A stretch of DNA of 64,000 nt from Rubrobacter xylanophilus DSM 9941 (GTDB lineage Bacteria; Actinomycetota; Rubrobacteria; Rubrobacterales; Rubrobacteraceae), in NCBI RefSeq assembly GCF_000014185.1, contig NC_008148.1, forward strand, positions 2,398,001 to 2,462,000. The letters run 5' to 3'. The position numbers and the translations under genes are program-made. Numbering within the stretch: the first letter of the stretch is position 1; every line of letters begins with the position of its first letter. The notes below the pieces were generated by a model that worked only from the letters and a program-made list of their open reading frames with translations, did not search any database and had not been told where the DNA came from. This document shows, in pieces, positions 49,933 through 58,415 of the stretch.

Positions 49933-50746
49933 GCGGGCTCTGGCAGGCCGGGCAGACGTGCGTCCCCCGGCCCGCCACCCGCAGCTTCGCGATCCGGGCG
50001 CCGCAGGAGGGGCAGGGCTTTCCCGCCCGGGCGAAGACCCTCAGCTCGCGCTGGTAGCCGCCGGACTCCCCGAAGGCGTCGTGGTAGGAGTCGAAGGTGG
50101 TGCCCCGCAGCTCTATGGCGCGGCGCAGTATCTTCCGGGTCGCCGCGTGGATGGCGCGGATCTCCTCCTCGCTCAGGGTGTCGGCCCGGCGCAAGGGGTG
50201 CACGCGGGCGGCGAAGAGCACCTCGTCCACGTAGATGTTCCCCAGCCCGGCGACCACCGACTGGTCCAGCAGCAGGCCCTTCACCGCCGCCCGCCGCCGG
50301 AAGGCCCGGGCCAGGTAGCCGGGGGTGAAGCCCTCGGAGAAGGGGTCGGGCCCGAGCCGGGCGAGGAGCGGGTGCTCCCCCACCCGCTCCGGCTCGTAGA
50401 GGTGGAAGTAGCCCAGCCAGAGCTTCGCGAAGGAGAGCACGGGGCCGCCCTCGAACTCCAGGACGGCCGTGTTGAGGCGGTCCGGCTCCGTCCAGGCCGG
50501 AAGCCGCAGGACGCGGCCCGAGATCACGAGGTGCACCAGCCCCACCACCCCGCCGAAGTCCAGCACGATGAGCTTCCCCCGCCGCCCCGTGCCCTCCAGC
50601 ACCCGGCCGCGCAACCGGCCGGAGAACTCTTCGGGCGGGACGTTGGTCACGTCGGGGCGGAAGACCTCCGCCCGCAGCACCCGCCGGCCCGCGGCCAGGC
50701 GCCGGATGTCCTCCGAGATGACCGTCGTCTCCGGGAGCTCGGGCAA
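49910..50746 (-). CDS. mutM: formamidopyrimidine-DNA glycosylase
   Basis: Excises oxidised purines such as 8-oxoG and cuts the abasic site. 278 residues. N-terminal PELPET (catalytic Pro1-Glu2 after Met removal), Lys in GRRGKLIVLDF, the helix-two-turn-helix LLLDQSVVAGLGNIYVDEVLF, and a C-terminal zinc finger CPSC...CPAC. TTG start, three bases after the HAD phosphatase stop, so the two are co-transcribed. The C-terminal Ser/Pro-rich tail is short. Confidence 0.95.
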   Translation of the reverse strand: MPELPETTVISEDIRRLAAGRRVLRAEVFRPDVTNVPPEEFSGRLRGRVLEGTGRRGKLIVLDFGGVVGLVHLVISGRVLRLPAWTEPDRLNTAVLEFEGGPVLSFAKLWLGYFHLYEPERVGEHPLLARLGPDPFSEGFTPGYLARAFRRRAAVKGLLLDQSVVAGLGNIYVDEVLFAARVHPLRRADTLSEEEIRAIHAATRKILRRAIELRGTTFDSYHDAFGESGGYQRELRVFARAGKPCPSCGARIAKLRVAGRGTHVCPACQSPPTAASGA

Positions 50747-50748
50747 CC

Positions 50749-51597
50749 TCAGGCCTCCCCCAGCAGCCGCTCGATGTAGCGGGCGACCCCGTCCTCCTCG
50801 ATGGGGGCGGCCACCGCGTCCGCCGCCTCGCGCACCGCGGCGTTCATGCCCCCCACCGCGACCCCGTGCCCGGCGAAGCGCAGCATGTCTATGTCGTTCT
50901 CGGCGTCCCCGAAGGCCAGCACCCCCTCACGCCCGATCCCCCACCGCTCGCACAGAAAGGCCAGGGCCTTCGACTTGGTGCCCGCCGGGTTGCCGATCTC
51001 CACGTAGTGCGGCAGGCTGCGGGTCACGAAGAGCCTGCCCCGGAAGGCCTCGCGCGCCTCCCGGAGCCAGCCCTCTATCTCCTCCGGGTGGTCCACCACC
51101 ACGATCTTTATGGGCGGCTCGCCGCTGCGCTCCAGCCAGAGGGCCGGCGAGTCCACCACGGAGAGGCCCGGCTCCTCCAGGTAGCGCATGTGCCGCACCA
51201 CGGCGCTGGTGTTCGGCGAGGAGACTATCCTGCCGTCCAGGAACAGGCGGGCGTGCAGGCCCCGCTCCGCGGCCCAGCGGAGCACCTCCAGGCTCGTCTG
51301 CACCGGCAGGGTGCGGTGCAGGAGGGTCTCGCCGTTTATCCGCCGGACCACGGAGCCCCCGTAGCAGATCACCGGGTCCTCCTCCCCGAACCCCAGGCGC
51401 CGGGCGTGCTCCCGGGCCGCCTCGTAGCGCCGCCCCGTGGCGACCACCAGCCGCACCCCCAAACCTCTGAGCCTCCCGAGGGACCTGAGGGTCGCCTCCG
51501 TGATCGTCAGGTCGCGCCGCAGCACCGTGCCGTCGAGGTCGAAGGCCCCGAGCGCGAACCTGAAGCCGTCCGTCTTGCTGTCTGCCGTGATCTCCAA
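50749..51597 (-). CDS. Cof-type HAD-IIB phosphatase
   Basis: A haloacid-dehalogenase-superfamily phosphatase of 282 residues. The nucleophile Asp is in GAFDLDGTVLRRD; motif II is VVATGRR; the C-terminal motif is GVLAFGDAENDIDMLRFAGHGVAVGGMNAA. The large cap domain is the IIB (Cof) type, which dephosphorylates sugar phosphates, FMN or other small molecules. It is upstream of and coupled with mutM. Confidence 0.9.
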   Translation of the reverse strand: MEITADSKTDGFRFALGAFDLDGTVLRRDLTITEATLRSLGRLRGLGVRLVVATGRRYEAAREHARRLGFGEEDPVICYGGSVVRRINGETLLHRTLPVQTSLEVLRWAAERGLHARLFLDGRIVSSPNTSAVVRHMRYLEEPGLSVVDSPALWLERSGEPPIKIVVVDHPEEIEGWLREAREAFRGRLFVTRSLPHYVEIGNPAGTKSKALAFLCERWGIGREGVLAFGDAENDIDMLRFAGHGVAVGGMNAAVREAADAVAAPIEEDGVARYIERLLGEA

Positions 51598-51661
51598 GGA
51601 CGCAAAAGCGAGGGTCTCGCCGCGGCGCGGCGGCAGAGAGTTTACAGGAGCGGAGCGCCCT

Positions 51662-52728
51662 TTACAAAGCCGCCCGGCCCTCCCGCACCGGGACCAGCCG
51701 CCCCCTCAGCCCCTCGAGCCAGAGGGCCTCGTTCTTCGGCCCCGCGCCCCAGACCAGCAGCACGGCCATCACCCCGTAGACCGGGAGGTGGCCGATGAGC
51801 TCCTCCCACAGAAAGAGCGTGAGCGTCAGGTTGACCGGGAACCACGCGACGATGACGACCTCGCGCAAAAAGACGCCGAGCACGAGCCACAGCCCGACCA
51901 GAAGCTCCACCGACCCCGCGAGCAGAACGAAGACCTCGTCGGGGAGCGGCACCCCCAGGTAGGGCGTGAAGTTCAGGCCGGAGTCCCTCAGAAAGCCCAC
52001 CGCGAGGGGGATGTTGGCGAGCTTCTCGGTGAAGGCGGCCGAGATCAGGCTCCCCCCACCCCGATGCGCGCCGCCGGGACGGCCAGCCGGGCGTAGCGGG
52101 CAGGGGGCTCGAGCGCCGGGAACAGCAGCCGGTCCACCGAGAGCGGGCCGCGCCCGGCCAAGAAGAAGAACGCGGCGAACCCCAAAAACATCACGTTGTC
52201 CAGCATCGGCTGCAGGCCCACCAGCGGGATCCCCGCGAACCACAGCCCGGCGAGCGCCACCGCCGCCGGGCGGGTGAGCCCCCCGTAGAACAGCGAGAGC
52301 GCGACGCCGGTCTCCGCCAGCCCCAGAAAGTTCGCCCAGGCCCCGGGGAGCTCGTTGTCGGGGGAGAAGAGCGTCCCCTGCACCCCGTTGACCAGCAGCG
52401 GAACGGCCACGTGGACGCCCAGGATGGCCGGGACGAGCGCGTAGAACAGGCTCCGCGCCCCGTCGTCCGCCCCGAAGGCCTCCGGCCCGGGCACGAAGCC
52501 CCTCCTCCCCCGCGCCCGCCACAGGAGCGCGGCGAGCAGCGTGGCCAGAGACACACCTGCCACGAACCCGAGCGGCAGCGGGCGGAGGAAGAGGTCCCAA
52601 CGCAGGGGGTAGCCCTCGTTCTCGAAGAACCACTTCACGTGCGCGGCGGCGGGGGAAGCCGCCGCGCCGAGCACCAGGACCGGCAGCGCGGCCCCCGCCG
52701 CGAGAAGCCCCGCTCTCAAAGCCCTCAC
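51662..52728 (-). pseudogene. DoxX-family membrane protein split by a frameshift
   Basis: From GTG 52728 (AGGAGG eight bases before) the frame encodes a signal-like helix, HVKWFFENEGYPLRWDLFL, several membrane helices and RYARLAVPAARIGVGGA, stopping at 52045. The continuation of the family, GGSLISAAFTEKLANIPLAV and then LVGLWLVLGVFLREVVIVAWF, lies in the next frame and ends at 51662. The two join in a run of six G (minus strand, 52052-52057); seven would restore one frame of about 354 residues. Either homopolymer sequencing error, a true mutation, or slippage expression. Confidence 0.8.
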
Positions 52729-52866
52729 GTCAAAAACCTCCTGCTCGGGCGCCCGGGGAGGGCGCGTCTTGCTTCTATCCCTACACCACCGGCGCGCTGG
52801 GCAGCAGAAGCTTTCACCGGCGCCGCCGGTCTCCCGGCGGGGTGCTAACTTACCAGGGGTGCGAGG

Positions 52867-53622
52867 ATGGCGGGGAACGGGCCGATGAAGGAGGCGTGGA
52901 TCAAAGCCGGCGATCTGCCGCTCTACACCCGGATCCTGGGGGACCGCTCCGCCGGGGTCCCGGTGGTCCTGGTGCACGGCATCGGGGTGGCAGGCCGCCT
53001 CATGCTCCCCCTCGGGGAACGCCTCTCCGCCTCCCGCCAAGTCTACGTACCGGACCTCCCCGGCTTCGGGAAGAGCCCGGGCCCGCGGCGGGCCCTGGGG
53101 GTGCCCGGGCTCGCCGGCTGCCTGGCCGCCTGGGCCCGCTCGGCCGGGCTGAGGCGGGCGGCCTTTCTCGGCAACTCCTTCGGCTGCCAGGTGGCGGTGG
53201 AGCTGGCCGTGCGGCACCCGGGGCTCGCGTACAGGCTGGTGCTGCAGGCCCCCACCATGGACCCCGCGGCCCGCTCCTGCGTGCGCCAGGTAGCGCGCTG
53301 GCTAAAAGACCTGCCCGGCGAACGCGCCTCCCAGGCCCCGCTCTCGCTGGCCGACTACCGCAGCTGCGGGCTGCGCCGCCTGCTGGCCACCTTCCGGTGT
53401 GCCCTCCGGGACCCCATAGAGGAGAAGCTGCCCCGGGTGAGGGCGCCGGTGCTGGTGGTGCGCGGCGCCGCGGACCCGATCGTACCCCGGCGCTGGGCCG
53501 AGCGGGCCGCCGGCCTGCCGCCGAACGGGAGGCTGCTCACGCTCTCCGGCGCCCCGCACGCCCTCGTCTACGCCCGCCCGGACGAGCTGGCGCGGGCTAT
53601 CCTTCCCTTCCTCCGGGAATAG
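52867..53622 (+). CDS. alpha/beta hydrolase
   Basis: A 251-residue hydrolase. The oxyanion loop is VVLVHGIGVAG, the nucleophile is in FLGNSFGCQVAVELA, Asp in VRGAADPIVPRRWAERA and His in LSGAPHALVYARP. It resembles 2-hydroxymuconate-semialdehyde hydrolase-type enzymes, but this group is broad. TGC TAACTT at 52843-52851 is an extended -10 promoter. It ends just before a -10 box of the next gene. Substrate unknown. Confidence 0.82.
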   Translation: MAGNGPMKEAWIKAGDLPLYTRILGDRSAGVPVVLVHGIGVAGRLMLPLGERLSASRQVYVPDLPGFGKSPGPRRALGVPGLAGCLAAWARSAGLRRAAFLGNSFGCQVAVELAVRHPGLAYRLVLQAPTMDPAARSCVRQVARWLKDLPGERASQAPLSLADYRSCGLRRLLATFRCALRDPIEEKLPRVRAPVLVVRGAADPIVPRRWAERAAGLPPNGRLLTLSGAPHALVYARPDELARAILPFLRE

Positions 53623-53625
53623 AAT
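53620..53625 (+). promoter_or_regulatory. -10 box of the following gene, predicted leaderless
   Basis: TAGAAT lies at the very end of the hydrolase gene, seven bases before an ATG at 53633 without ribosome site. This decides the start over an ATG at 53624 that lies inside the -10 box. Confidence 0.45.
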
Positions 53626-53632
53626 GCTCCAC

Positions 53633-55027
53633 ATGGGCCCCCGAACGCGCGTGGTGAGCTTCGACTCCTCGGCGGCGATGCTGCGGGCGCTGGCCGCCCA
53701 CCTGCACGGCAGAAGCCTCCCGGCGCTCGGGGCGCTGCCGGGCCGCGCGGAACCCGCCGCGGCCGCCCTGGGGAGGCTCATCAACGCCCTGCCCGCCGCG
53801 GCGCGCGAAGCGGTGTACACGTGGAGCGGGAGCCGGGAGGCCACGCCCCCGGAGAGGCTCGCGGAGGTGCGCTCCGAGGAGGTGGCGCGCTGGACGGCGG
53901 GGCTCTACCCCCGCCGCGACTACCCGGCGGCGGCCATCGGCTCCTCCAACGGAGCCATGGTCCACCTGTGCGCGGCGCTGGGCATCCCCTGGCTGCCCCA
54001 GACCTTCCTGGTCACCGCCCGGAGGAGCGGCATAAGCCCGGACGAGCCGGCGGAGGATCTCGAGTGGGGGCGCAGGATCTCCCCTCCGCTGCTCCGGGCG
54101 AACCCGGACCTCGCCCTCCACCAGATGCTCGACCCCAACCAGGACCGCCTCATGGCCCGGCGCATGACCTACCTGCGGCTCAAGCGTCTGCGGCTCGGCG
54201 AGACCTTCGAGCGCTTTCTGGGGGCGACCCTCCGGAGGAACGCCACGATCTTCCTCGTGGAGTGCGCGCTCCGCTGGCCGACCACCCGGCTGGGCGAGCG
54301 GCACGTCTTCCAGTTCGGCGGCCTCGGGGGCGCCACCGTGCGGGAGTTCTTCGGCGGCGGTCCGAGGGTCGAGGAGTACCTGGGGCGCTACGGCTCGCGG
54401 CGGCGCTGGCACCCGCCGCCGCCGGACGGGGAGAGCCCGGAGGCCGAGTGGGGGTTCGAGCCCGCGCTCGCCGGGGACGTGGAGCGCTTCTGCCGCGAGC
54501 GCGGCTACCGGCTGCGGCGCATCACCTTCGAGCAGCCGGAGGACCTGAGCGCGCTGGTGGCCGACCTCTACCGCTTTTGGTATGCGAGGCGGGGGATGCC
54601 CGAGGCGGAGAGCCTGCAGGTCGGCTCGTTCATCCTGCTGCAGCCCCACCTGGCGATCCGGCGGCGCGAGGTGCCGTTCTGGATGGCCTTCAACACCGAG
54701 CCTTCGGCGGAGGCTCTGGAGCGGTACCTCGACGCCGCCGGGCCCTTCGACAACATCGGCCTCACCCTCTTCTCCCACGGCGTGGAGTCCGTGGGGGTGG
54801 TCCCCATCGGCCGGTGGCGCTCCATCCTCGGGCGGGCGAGGAGGAGAGGCGCCTTCGTGGGGGTGGACGCCGCAAGATACCCCCGGGACTTCGCGGTCTT
54901 CGCCAGACACCACCTGTCCCTGCGAAGGTCCGCGCCCCCGCACCCCCTCCCCCAGCCCCTGACGCCGCAGGAGCTGGAGCAGTTCCTCGAGCGGGCGGGC
55001 GAGAGCTACCCGGTCAGATGGTCGTGA
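53633..55027 (+). CDS. conserved-looking protein of unknown function, 464 residues
   Basis: I do not recognise a family. The protein is mixed alpha/beta without membrane helices. Notable stretches: VVSFDSSAAMLRALAAHLHG at the N-terminus, AAIGSSNGAMVHLCAALGIPWLPQTFLV (a Gly-Ser-Ser-Asn-Gly motif that looks nucleophile-like), TIFLVECALRWPTTRLG, and FGGLGGATVREFFGGGPRVEEYL. Trp, Arg and Pro are frequent. Codon use matches neighbours and the length is well above chance. It follows the alpha/beta hydrolase and may share its substrate. Confidence 0.7.
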   Translation: MGPRTRVVSFDSSAAMLRALAAHLHGRSLPALGALPGRAEPAAAALGRLINALPAAAREAVYTWSGSREATPPERLAEVRSEEVARWTAGLYPRRDYPAAAIGSSNGAMVHLCAALGIPWLPQTFLVTARRSGISPDEPAEDLEWGRRISPPLLRANPDLALHQMLDPNQDRLMARRMTYLRLKRLRLGETFERFLGATLRRNATIFLVECALRWPTTRLGERHVFQFGGLGGATVREFFGGGPRVEEYLGRYGSRRRWHPPPPDGESPEAEWGFEPALAGDVERFCRERGYRLRRITFEQPEDLSALVADLYRFWYARRGMPEAESLQVGSFILLQPHLAIRRREVPFWMAFNTEPSAEALERYLDAAGPFDNIGLTLFSHGVESVGVVPIGRWRSILGRARRRGAFVGVDAARYPRDFAVFARHHLSLRRSAPPHPLPQPLTPQELEQFLERAGESYPVRWS

Positions 55028-55199
55028 GGTCGAACACACGCATAGAGAGAGGCGGGCCCGAGGGGACTCCGCCGCGAACCGGCGCGCTGCGGTCCGAAGG
55101 CCCGCCCGCTCCGCGCGGGACTCCCGGAGGGCGCAGCGTTAAAGCCCCCGCCCCTCCCCGCCCGATAACTACGGAGAGGAAGATTCGGAGGGTAGCGCG

Positions 55200-56345
55200 A
55201 TGAGCGGCGTGAAGTTGTTCCTTGCGGTGGCGGCATCCGCGGTCTTTGCGTGGGCGGCGGGGTGCTCAGGAGCCGAAGACGTGCAGCGGGCCGGGGGCAT
55301 TGCCCACCGGGAGGATACGGTGGCCGAGCGCACGGCCTCCCCGGAGCAGGGGGAGGGAAGGCACGGCGAAGGGCGGAACGCGAAGAGCGCCGGCGCCCTG
55401 GCGGCCGGAGACGGCGGCTACGAGCGGGTCGTCCACGACACCGGCGCCCTGAGCGCCGAGCTGCCCGCCGCCTGGGAAGAGCGCCTCACCGGCGAGGTGG
55501 CCTCCTACGACGGCCAGCCGGTCGGCCCCTCCATCACCGCATCCACCGACCTGGACGCCTGGCACGAGACCGGTGGGGTCCCCGGCGTGTTCTTCGTCGC
55601 CTCGAGGGACCTGGCCGAAGCCTACACCAACGACGGGCTGCTCGACCACCCCTATAACGACCTCTCCTCGGCCTGCGTACCCGGGGAGCGCAGGGACTTC
55701 CGGCGGGGCCCGTACTCGGGCAGGATACAGGCGTGGGGCAACTGCTACGGGAAGGCGGAGGCATCGTTCTACACTCTGGTTGCCTCCCCGGGGGACAGAG
55801 AGTGCGTGGCCGTGATCCAGATAGGGACCTACGGCGGCAAAGACCGAAAGGCAGCAAGGCGCATCCTCGACACCTTCGAGGTGGACTGCGGGCGGGTGCC
55901 CGGGCATGGATACGCGCCGCCCGCTCCCACCGCCGACGAGACCGTAAGCTGCGACGACTTCATCAGCGTGACCGGCAAACCCTCGCAGTGGCAGGCCCAG
56001 CAGTTCTACGACTTCCAGGCGACGCCCCGGGAGAGGGCGATACTGGACCCCGACGGCAACGGCTTTGCCTGCGACGGCGGCGCTCTCGTCCCGCCCGCGC
56101 AGGAGGCGCCGCAGATCGGAAGCACCTGCCCGCCCGGCACGCACGGCTTCGGAGATCCCGGCACCGGGCAGCTCCGGTGCCTGACCCCCGAAGAGCTCGA
56201 GCGGCTCCAGGGCGCACCCGCGTCCCCCGACCCCGGCTATGCCCCCCCGCCCCCGGCGAGGGATGGCGTGTGCGAGGGACGCGGCGAGGAAGATCCCGAC
56301 TGCGCCGACATGCTGCGGGAGTCGATGGAGAACAGCACCCCCTGA
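55200..56345 (+). CDS. lipoprotein with Excalibur-like calcium-binding motif
   Basis: A 381-residue secreted lipoprotein. Signal FLAVAASAVFAWAAGC ends in a lipobox. A Gly/Glu linker is followed by a globular part with several Cys. Near residues 240-295 lies VSCDDFISVTGKPSQWQAQQ followed by LDPDGNGFACDGG, the Asp-rich loop of Excalibur-type domains found on bacterial surface proteins. The C-terminus is Pro-rich with more Cys. GGAGGG precedes ATG. The 172-bp gap upstream holds an inverted repeat GGCGGGCC/GGCCCGCC (55051-55058, 55099-55106), probably the end of the previous transcript. Confidence 0.72.
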   Translation: MSGVKLFLAVAASAVFAWAAGCSGAEDVQRAGGIAHREDTVAERTASPEQGEGRHGEGRNAKSAGALAAGDGGYERVVHDTGALSAELPAAWEERLTGEVASYDGQPVGPSITASTDLDAWHETGGVPGVFFVASRDLAEAYTNDGLLDHPYNDLSSACVPGERRDFRRGPYSGRIQAWGNCYGKAEASFYTLVASPGDRECVAVIQIGTYGGKDRKAARRILDTFEVDCGRVPGHGYAPPAPTADETVSCDDFISVTGKPSQWQAQQFYDFQATPRERAILDPDGNGFACDGGALVPPAQEAPQIGSTCPPGTHGFGDPGTGQLRCLTPEELERLQGAPASPDPGYAPPPPARDGVCEGRGEEDPDCADMLRESMENSTP

Positions 56346-56370
56346 GAAAAGAGGAGCAGTCCTCCCCGCG

Positions 56371-56399
56371 GGCGTACTGCTCGCGACGGGCAGTACGTC
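56371..56399 (+). terminator. terminator after lipoprotein gene
   Basis: An 8-bp stem CGTACTGC/GCAGTACG (56373-56380, 56390-56397), extended by a G-T and a G-C pair, has a nine-base loop. Confidence 0.6.
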
Positions 56400-56433
56400 T
56401 GAGGCGCCCCTCCCCCAAACGCAGCGACACCGC

Positions 56434-56462
56434 TTGATCCCCCTGTCACAACGCCGTATAGT
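56434..56462 (+). promoter_or_regulatory. promoter of alpha/beta hydrolase
   Basis: TTGATC (56434-56439) and TATAGT (56457-56462) are 17 bases apart, 37 bases before the GTG. Confidence 0.65.
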
Positions 56463-56498
56463 GGTTGCCCCGGCTGGGGAGAGGAACAGGAGGCTGGC

Positions 56499-57395
56499 GT
56501 GCGACGCGACGTTGAGTTCGATGCCGAGGGCGTGACCCTCAGGGGCTGGCTGTACCTTCCCGACGAAGCGCGAAATCCCGTGCCGACCATCGTTATGGCC
56601 CACGGGTTCTCCGCGGTAAAGGAGATGTACCTGGACCGCTACGCGGAGGTCTTCGCCGAGGCGGGGCTCGGAGCGCTGGTGTACGACAACCGCAACTTCG
56701 GGGCGAGCGACGGGCACGTGAGGCAGGAGATAGACCCCTGGCAGCAGGTACGGGACTACCGGCACGCCATCACCTACGCGGAAAGCCTCCCCGAGGTCGA
56801 TGGTGACCGCATCGGGGTGTGGGGTTCCAGCTACTCGGGGGGACACGTGCTGGTGCTGGGGGCTATAGACCGGAGGATCAAGTGCGTCGTCTCCCAGGTG
56901 CCCCTGATCTCCGGCCACGAGAACTTCCGGGCGTTGGTGCGCCGCGATCTCGTGGCTCCCACGCTCAGGATGTTCGAGGAGGACCGTCGGGCCCGTTATG
57001 CCGGAGCGGAACCGGCCAAGATCGCCGTGGTTGCGGAGGATCCCGGCTCCACCCCCTGCGCCCTGCCCACCCCAGATTCTTGGGAGTGGTTCACCAAGAC
57101 CGCCGGGAGCCGCGCTCCCGCGTGGCGCAACGAGGTCACGGTGCGCAGCGTGGAGATGTTCACCGAGTACGAGCCCGGCACCTACGTCCAGTGGGTCTCG
57201 CCCACACCGCTCATGATCGTCGTCGCCGCAGGGGACCACCTTACTCCCGCAGACCTGGCCCTCGCCGCATACGAGAGGGCCCTCGAGCCCAAGGAGCTGG
57301 TGCTCCTGCCGGGCGGGCACTTCGACGCCTACGTCGAGGACTTCGAGGCGGCGAGCGGGGCGGCCCGGGACTGGTTCGTAGAGCACCTCGCGTAA
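56499..57395 (+). CDS. alpha/beta hydrolase, dienelactone-hydrolase/acetyl-xylan-esterase-like
   Basis: A 298-residue hydrolase. MRRDVEFDAEGVTLRGWLYLPD at the N-terminus is the usual first strands of this group. MAHGFSAVKEMYLDRYAEVFAEAG is the oxyanion region, the nucleophile is in GVWGSSYSGGHVL, Asp in AAGDHLTP and His in LPGGHFDAYV. It belongs with the broad family of prolyl-oligopeptidase-like esterases. GTG start. Substrate unknown. The gene ends just before the tRNA-Ala gene on the opposite strand. Confidence 0.85.
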   Translation: MRRDVEFDAEGVTLRGWLYLPDEARNPVPTIVMAHGFSAVKEMYLDRYAEVFAEAGLGALVYDNRNFGASDGHVRQEIDPWQQVRDYRHAITYAESLPEVDGDRIGVWGSSYSGGHVLVLGAIDRRIKCVVSQVPLISGHENFRALVRRDLVAPTLRMFEEDRRARYAGAEPAKIAVVAEDPGSTPCALPTPDSWEWFTKTAGSRAPAWRNEVTVRSVEMFTEYEPGTYVQWVSPTPLMIVVAAGDHLTPADLALAAYERALEPKELVLLPGGHFDAYVEDFEAASGAARDWFVEHLA

Positions 57396-57473
57396 GAGCC
57401 GCGAGCGCAAGGACATCGGGCATCCTCGGAGACCGCCCCATGCCCGCTCCCCTGCGAACAAAGCAAAAGACAG

Positions 57474-57546
57474 TGGACCCGAGGGGACTCGAACCCCTGG
57501 CCTCCGCCGTGCAAAGGCGGCGCTCTCCCACCTGAGCTACGGGCCC
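57474..57546 (-). tRNA. tRNA-Ala, anticodon TGC
   Basis: 73 bases on the minus strand without encoded CCA. Acceptor arms GGGCCCG/CGGGTCC pair with one G-U. The D stem region starts TAGCTCAG. The anticodon arm CCGCC TTTGCAC GGCGG gives anticodon TGC. The T arm contains GGGGTTCGAGTCCCC. Discriminator base A. It is followed on the minus strand by a T-rich stretch (GTCTTTTGCTTTG) acting as terminator. Confidence 0.97.
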
Positions 57547-57653
57547 GAGGGCGGCAGGGGAGAGTTTAAGCCCCGCCGCCGCCCGGTTCAACGCGGCGCG
57601 GTACAATAGCCTTGCCCAAAGCGAGAGCGCGGAAGAAGAGAGGTGGGAAGGCG

Positions 57654-57887
57654 ATGGCCCTCTACGAGTACAAGTGCGCGGACTGCGAGGAGCGGTTCGA
57701 GCTGATGCGCCCGATGAGCGCGGCGGACGACCCGGCGGAGTGTCCGGAGTGCGGCTCCGGGGAGGCGATGCGTGTGATCTCCAGCTTCGCCTCCATAACC
57801 CCCGGCGCCTCGGCCGAGGGCGACGCGGCGATGCAGCAGCCCCGGATGGGCGGCGGCTGCTGCGGCGGGGCCTGCGGCTGCGGCTAG
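57654..57887 (+). CDS. FmdB-family zinc-ribbon protein
   Basis: A 77-residue protein with the family N-terminus MALYEYKCADCEERFELM. Cys8/Cys11 and Cys30/Cys33 make one zinc ribbon. The C-terminus is Gly/Cys-rich (GGGCCGGACGCG). FmdB-type proteins are putative regulatory or metal-handling proteins. ATG 57654 is preferred over a TTG 14 codons upstream, because AGAGAGGTGGGAAGG precedes it. A TACAAT -10 box lies at 57602-57607. Confidence 0.85.
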   Translation: MALYEYKCADCEERFELMRPMSAADDPAECPECGSGEAMRVISSFASITPGASAEGDAAMQQPRMGGGCCGGACGCG

Positions 57888-57891
57888 GGCG

Positions 57892-58287
57892 TTGCCCGAA
57901 GGCGAAGCCCCCGAAAGCCCCCCGGAGCCCGTCCTCGAAGGCATAGAGAGGTTCAACCGGGGCGAGTTCTACGAGTGCCACGAGCACCTGGAGGAGGCCT
58001 GGCGGGCCGAGACGCGTAGGATCCGCTACCTCTACCAGGGCATCCTCCAGGTGGGCGTCGGCTTCTACCACCAGCAGAACGGCAACTGGCGCGGGGCGGT
58101 TGGCCTGCTCCGCAACGGTATCGAACGGCTGCGCGAGTTCGAGCCCGAGGCGCTGGGGATAGACGTCTCGTCCCTCGTCCGCGAGAGCGAGGCTTGCCTC
58201 GCGGAGCTCGAGCGCCTCGGCCGCGAGCGGGTGCGGCACTTCGACCGCGCCATGATCCCCAAGGTGAAGCTCAGAGACCCCGCCTGA
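57892..58287 (+). CDS. DUF309-domain protein
   Basis: A 131-residue helical protein with the DUF309 signature: IERFNRGEFYECHEHLEEAWRAE at the start, with His/Glu of the FYECHE motif in place, then LYQGILQVGVGFYHQQNGNWRGAV. The biochemical role is unknown. TTG 57892 is four bases after the FmdB-family gene stop, so both are co-transcribed. Length fits the family. Confidence 0.87.
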   Translation: MPEGEAPESPPEPVLEGIERFNRGEFYECHEHLEEAWRAETRRIRYLYQGILQVGVGFYHQQNGNWRGAVGLLRNGIERLREFEPEALGIDVSSLVRESEACLAELERLGRERVRHFDRAMIPKVKLRDPA

Positions 58288-58337
58288 GGCGGGGATGAAA
58301 CGCTTCACATCCCGCCGAAAACAGCCCCCTCGGGGCG

Positions 58338-58394
58338 TGGTATCATCGCGCACCCTTTCGGACATACGCATTTTCGAATGCCAGTTTCGGACAT
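58338..58394 (+). promoter_or_regulatory. promoter and repeat-type operator of alpha/beta hydrolase
   Basis: An extended -10 box TGG-TATCAT ends at 58346. Downstream in the leader the ten bases TTTCGGACAT occur twice (58356-58365 and 58385-58394), 29 bases apart. Between them lies the inverted repeat GCATT-TTCG-AATGC (58368-58381). This arrangement suggests a regulator site or a small RNA fold in the 5' untranslated region. Confidence 0.55.
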
Positions 58395-58415
58395 CCGGCC
58401 GAGGAGGTGATTTTC

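Noticed and set aside
57474-57546. tRNA-associated attachment site for a mobile element
   Set aside because: No integrase and no repeat of the tRNA 3' end were seen near it.
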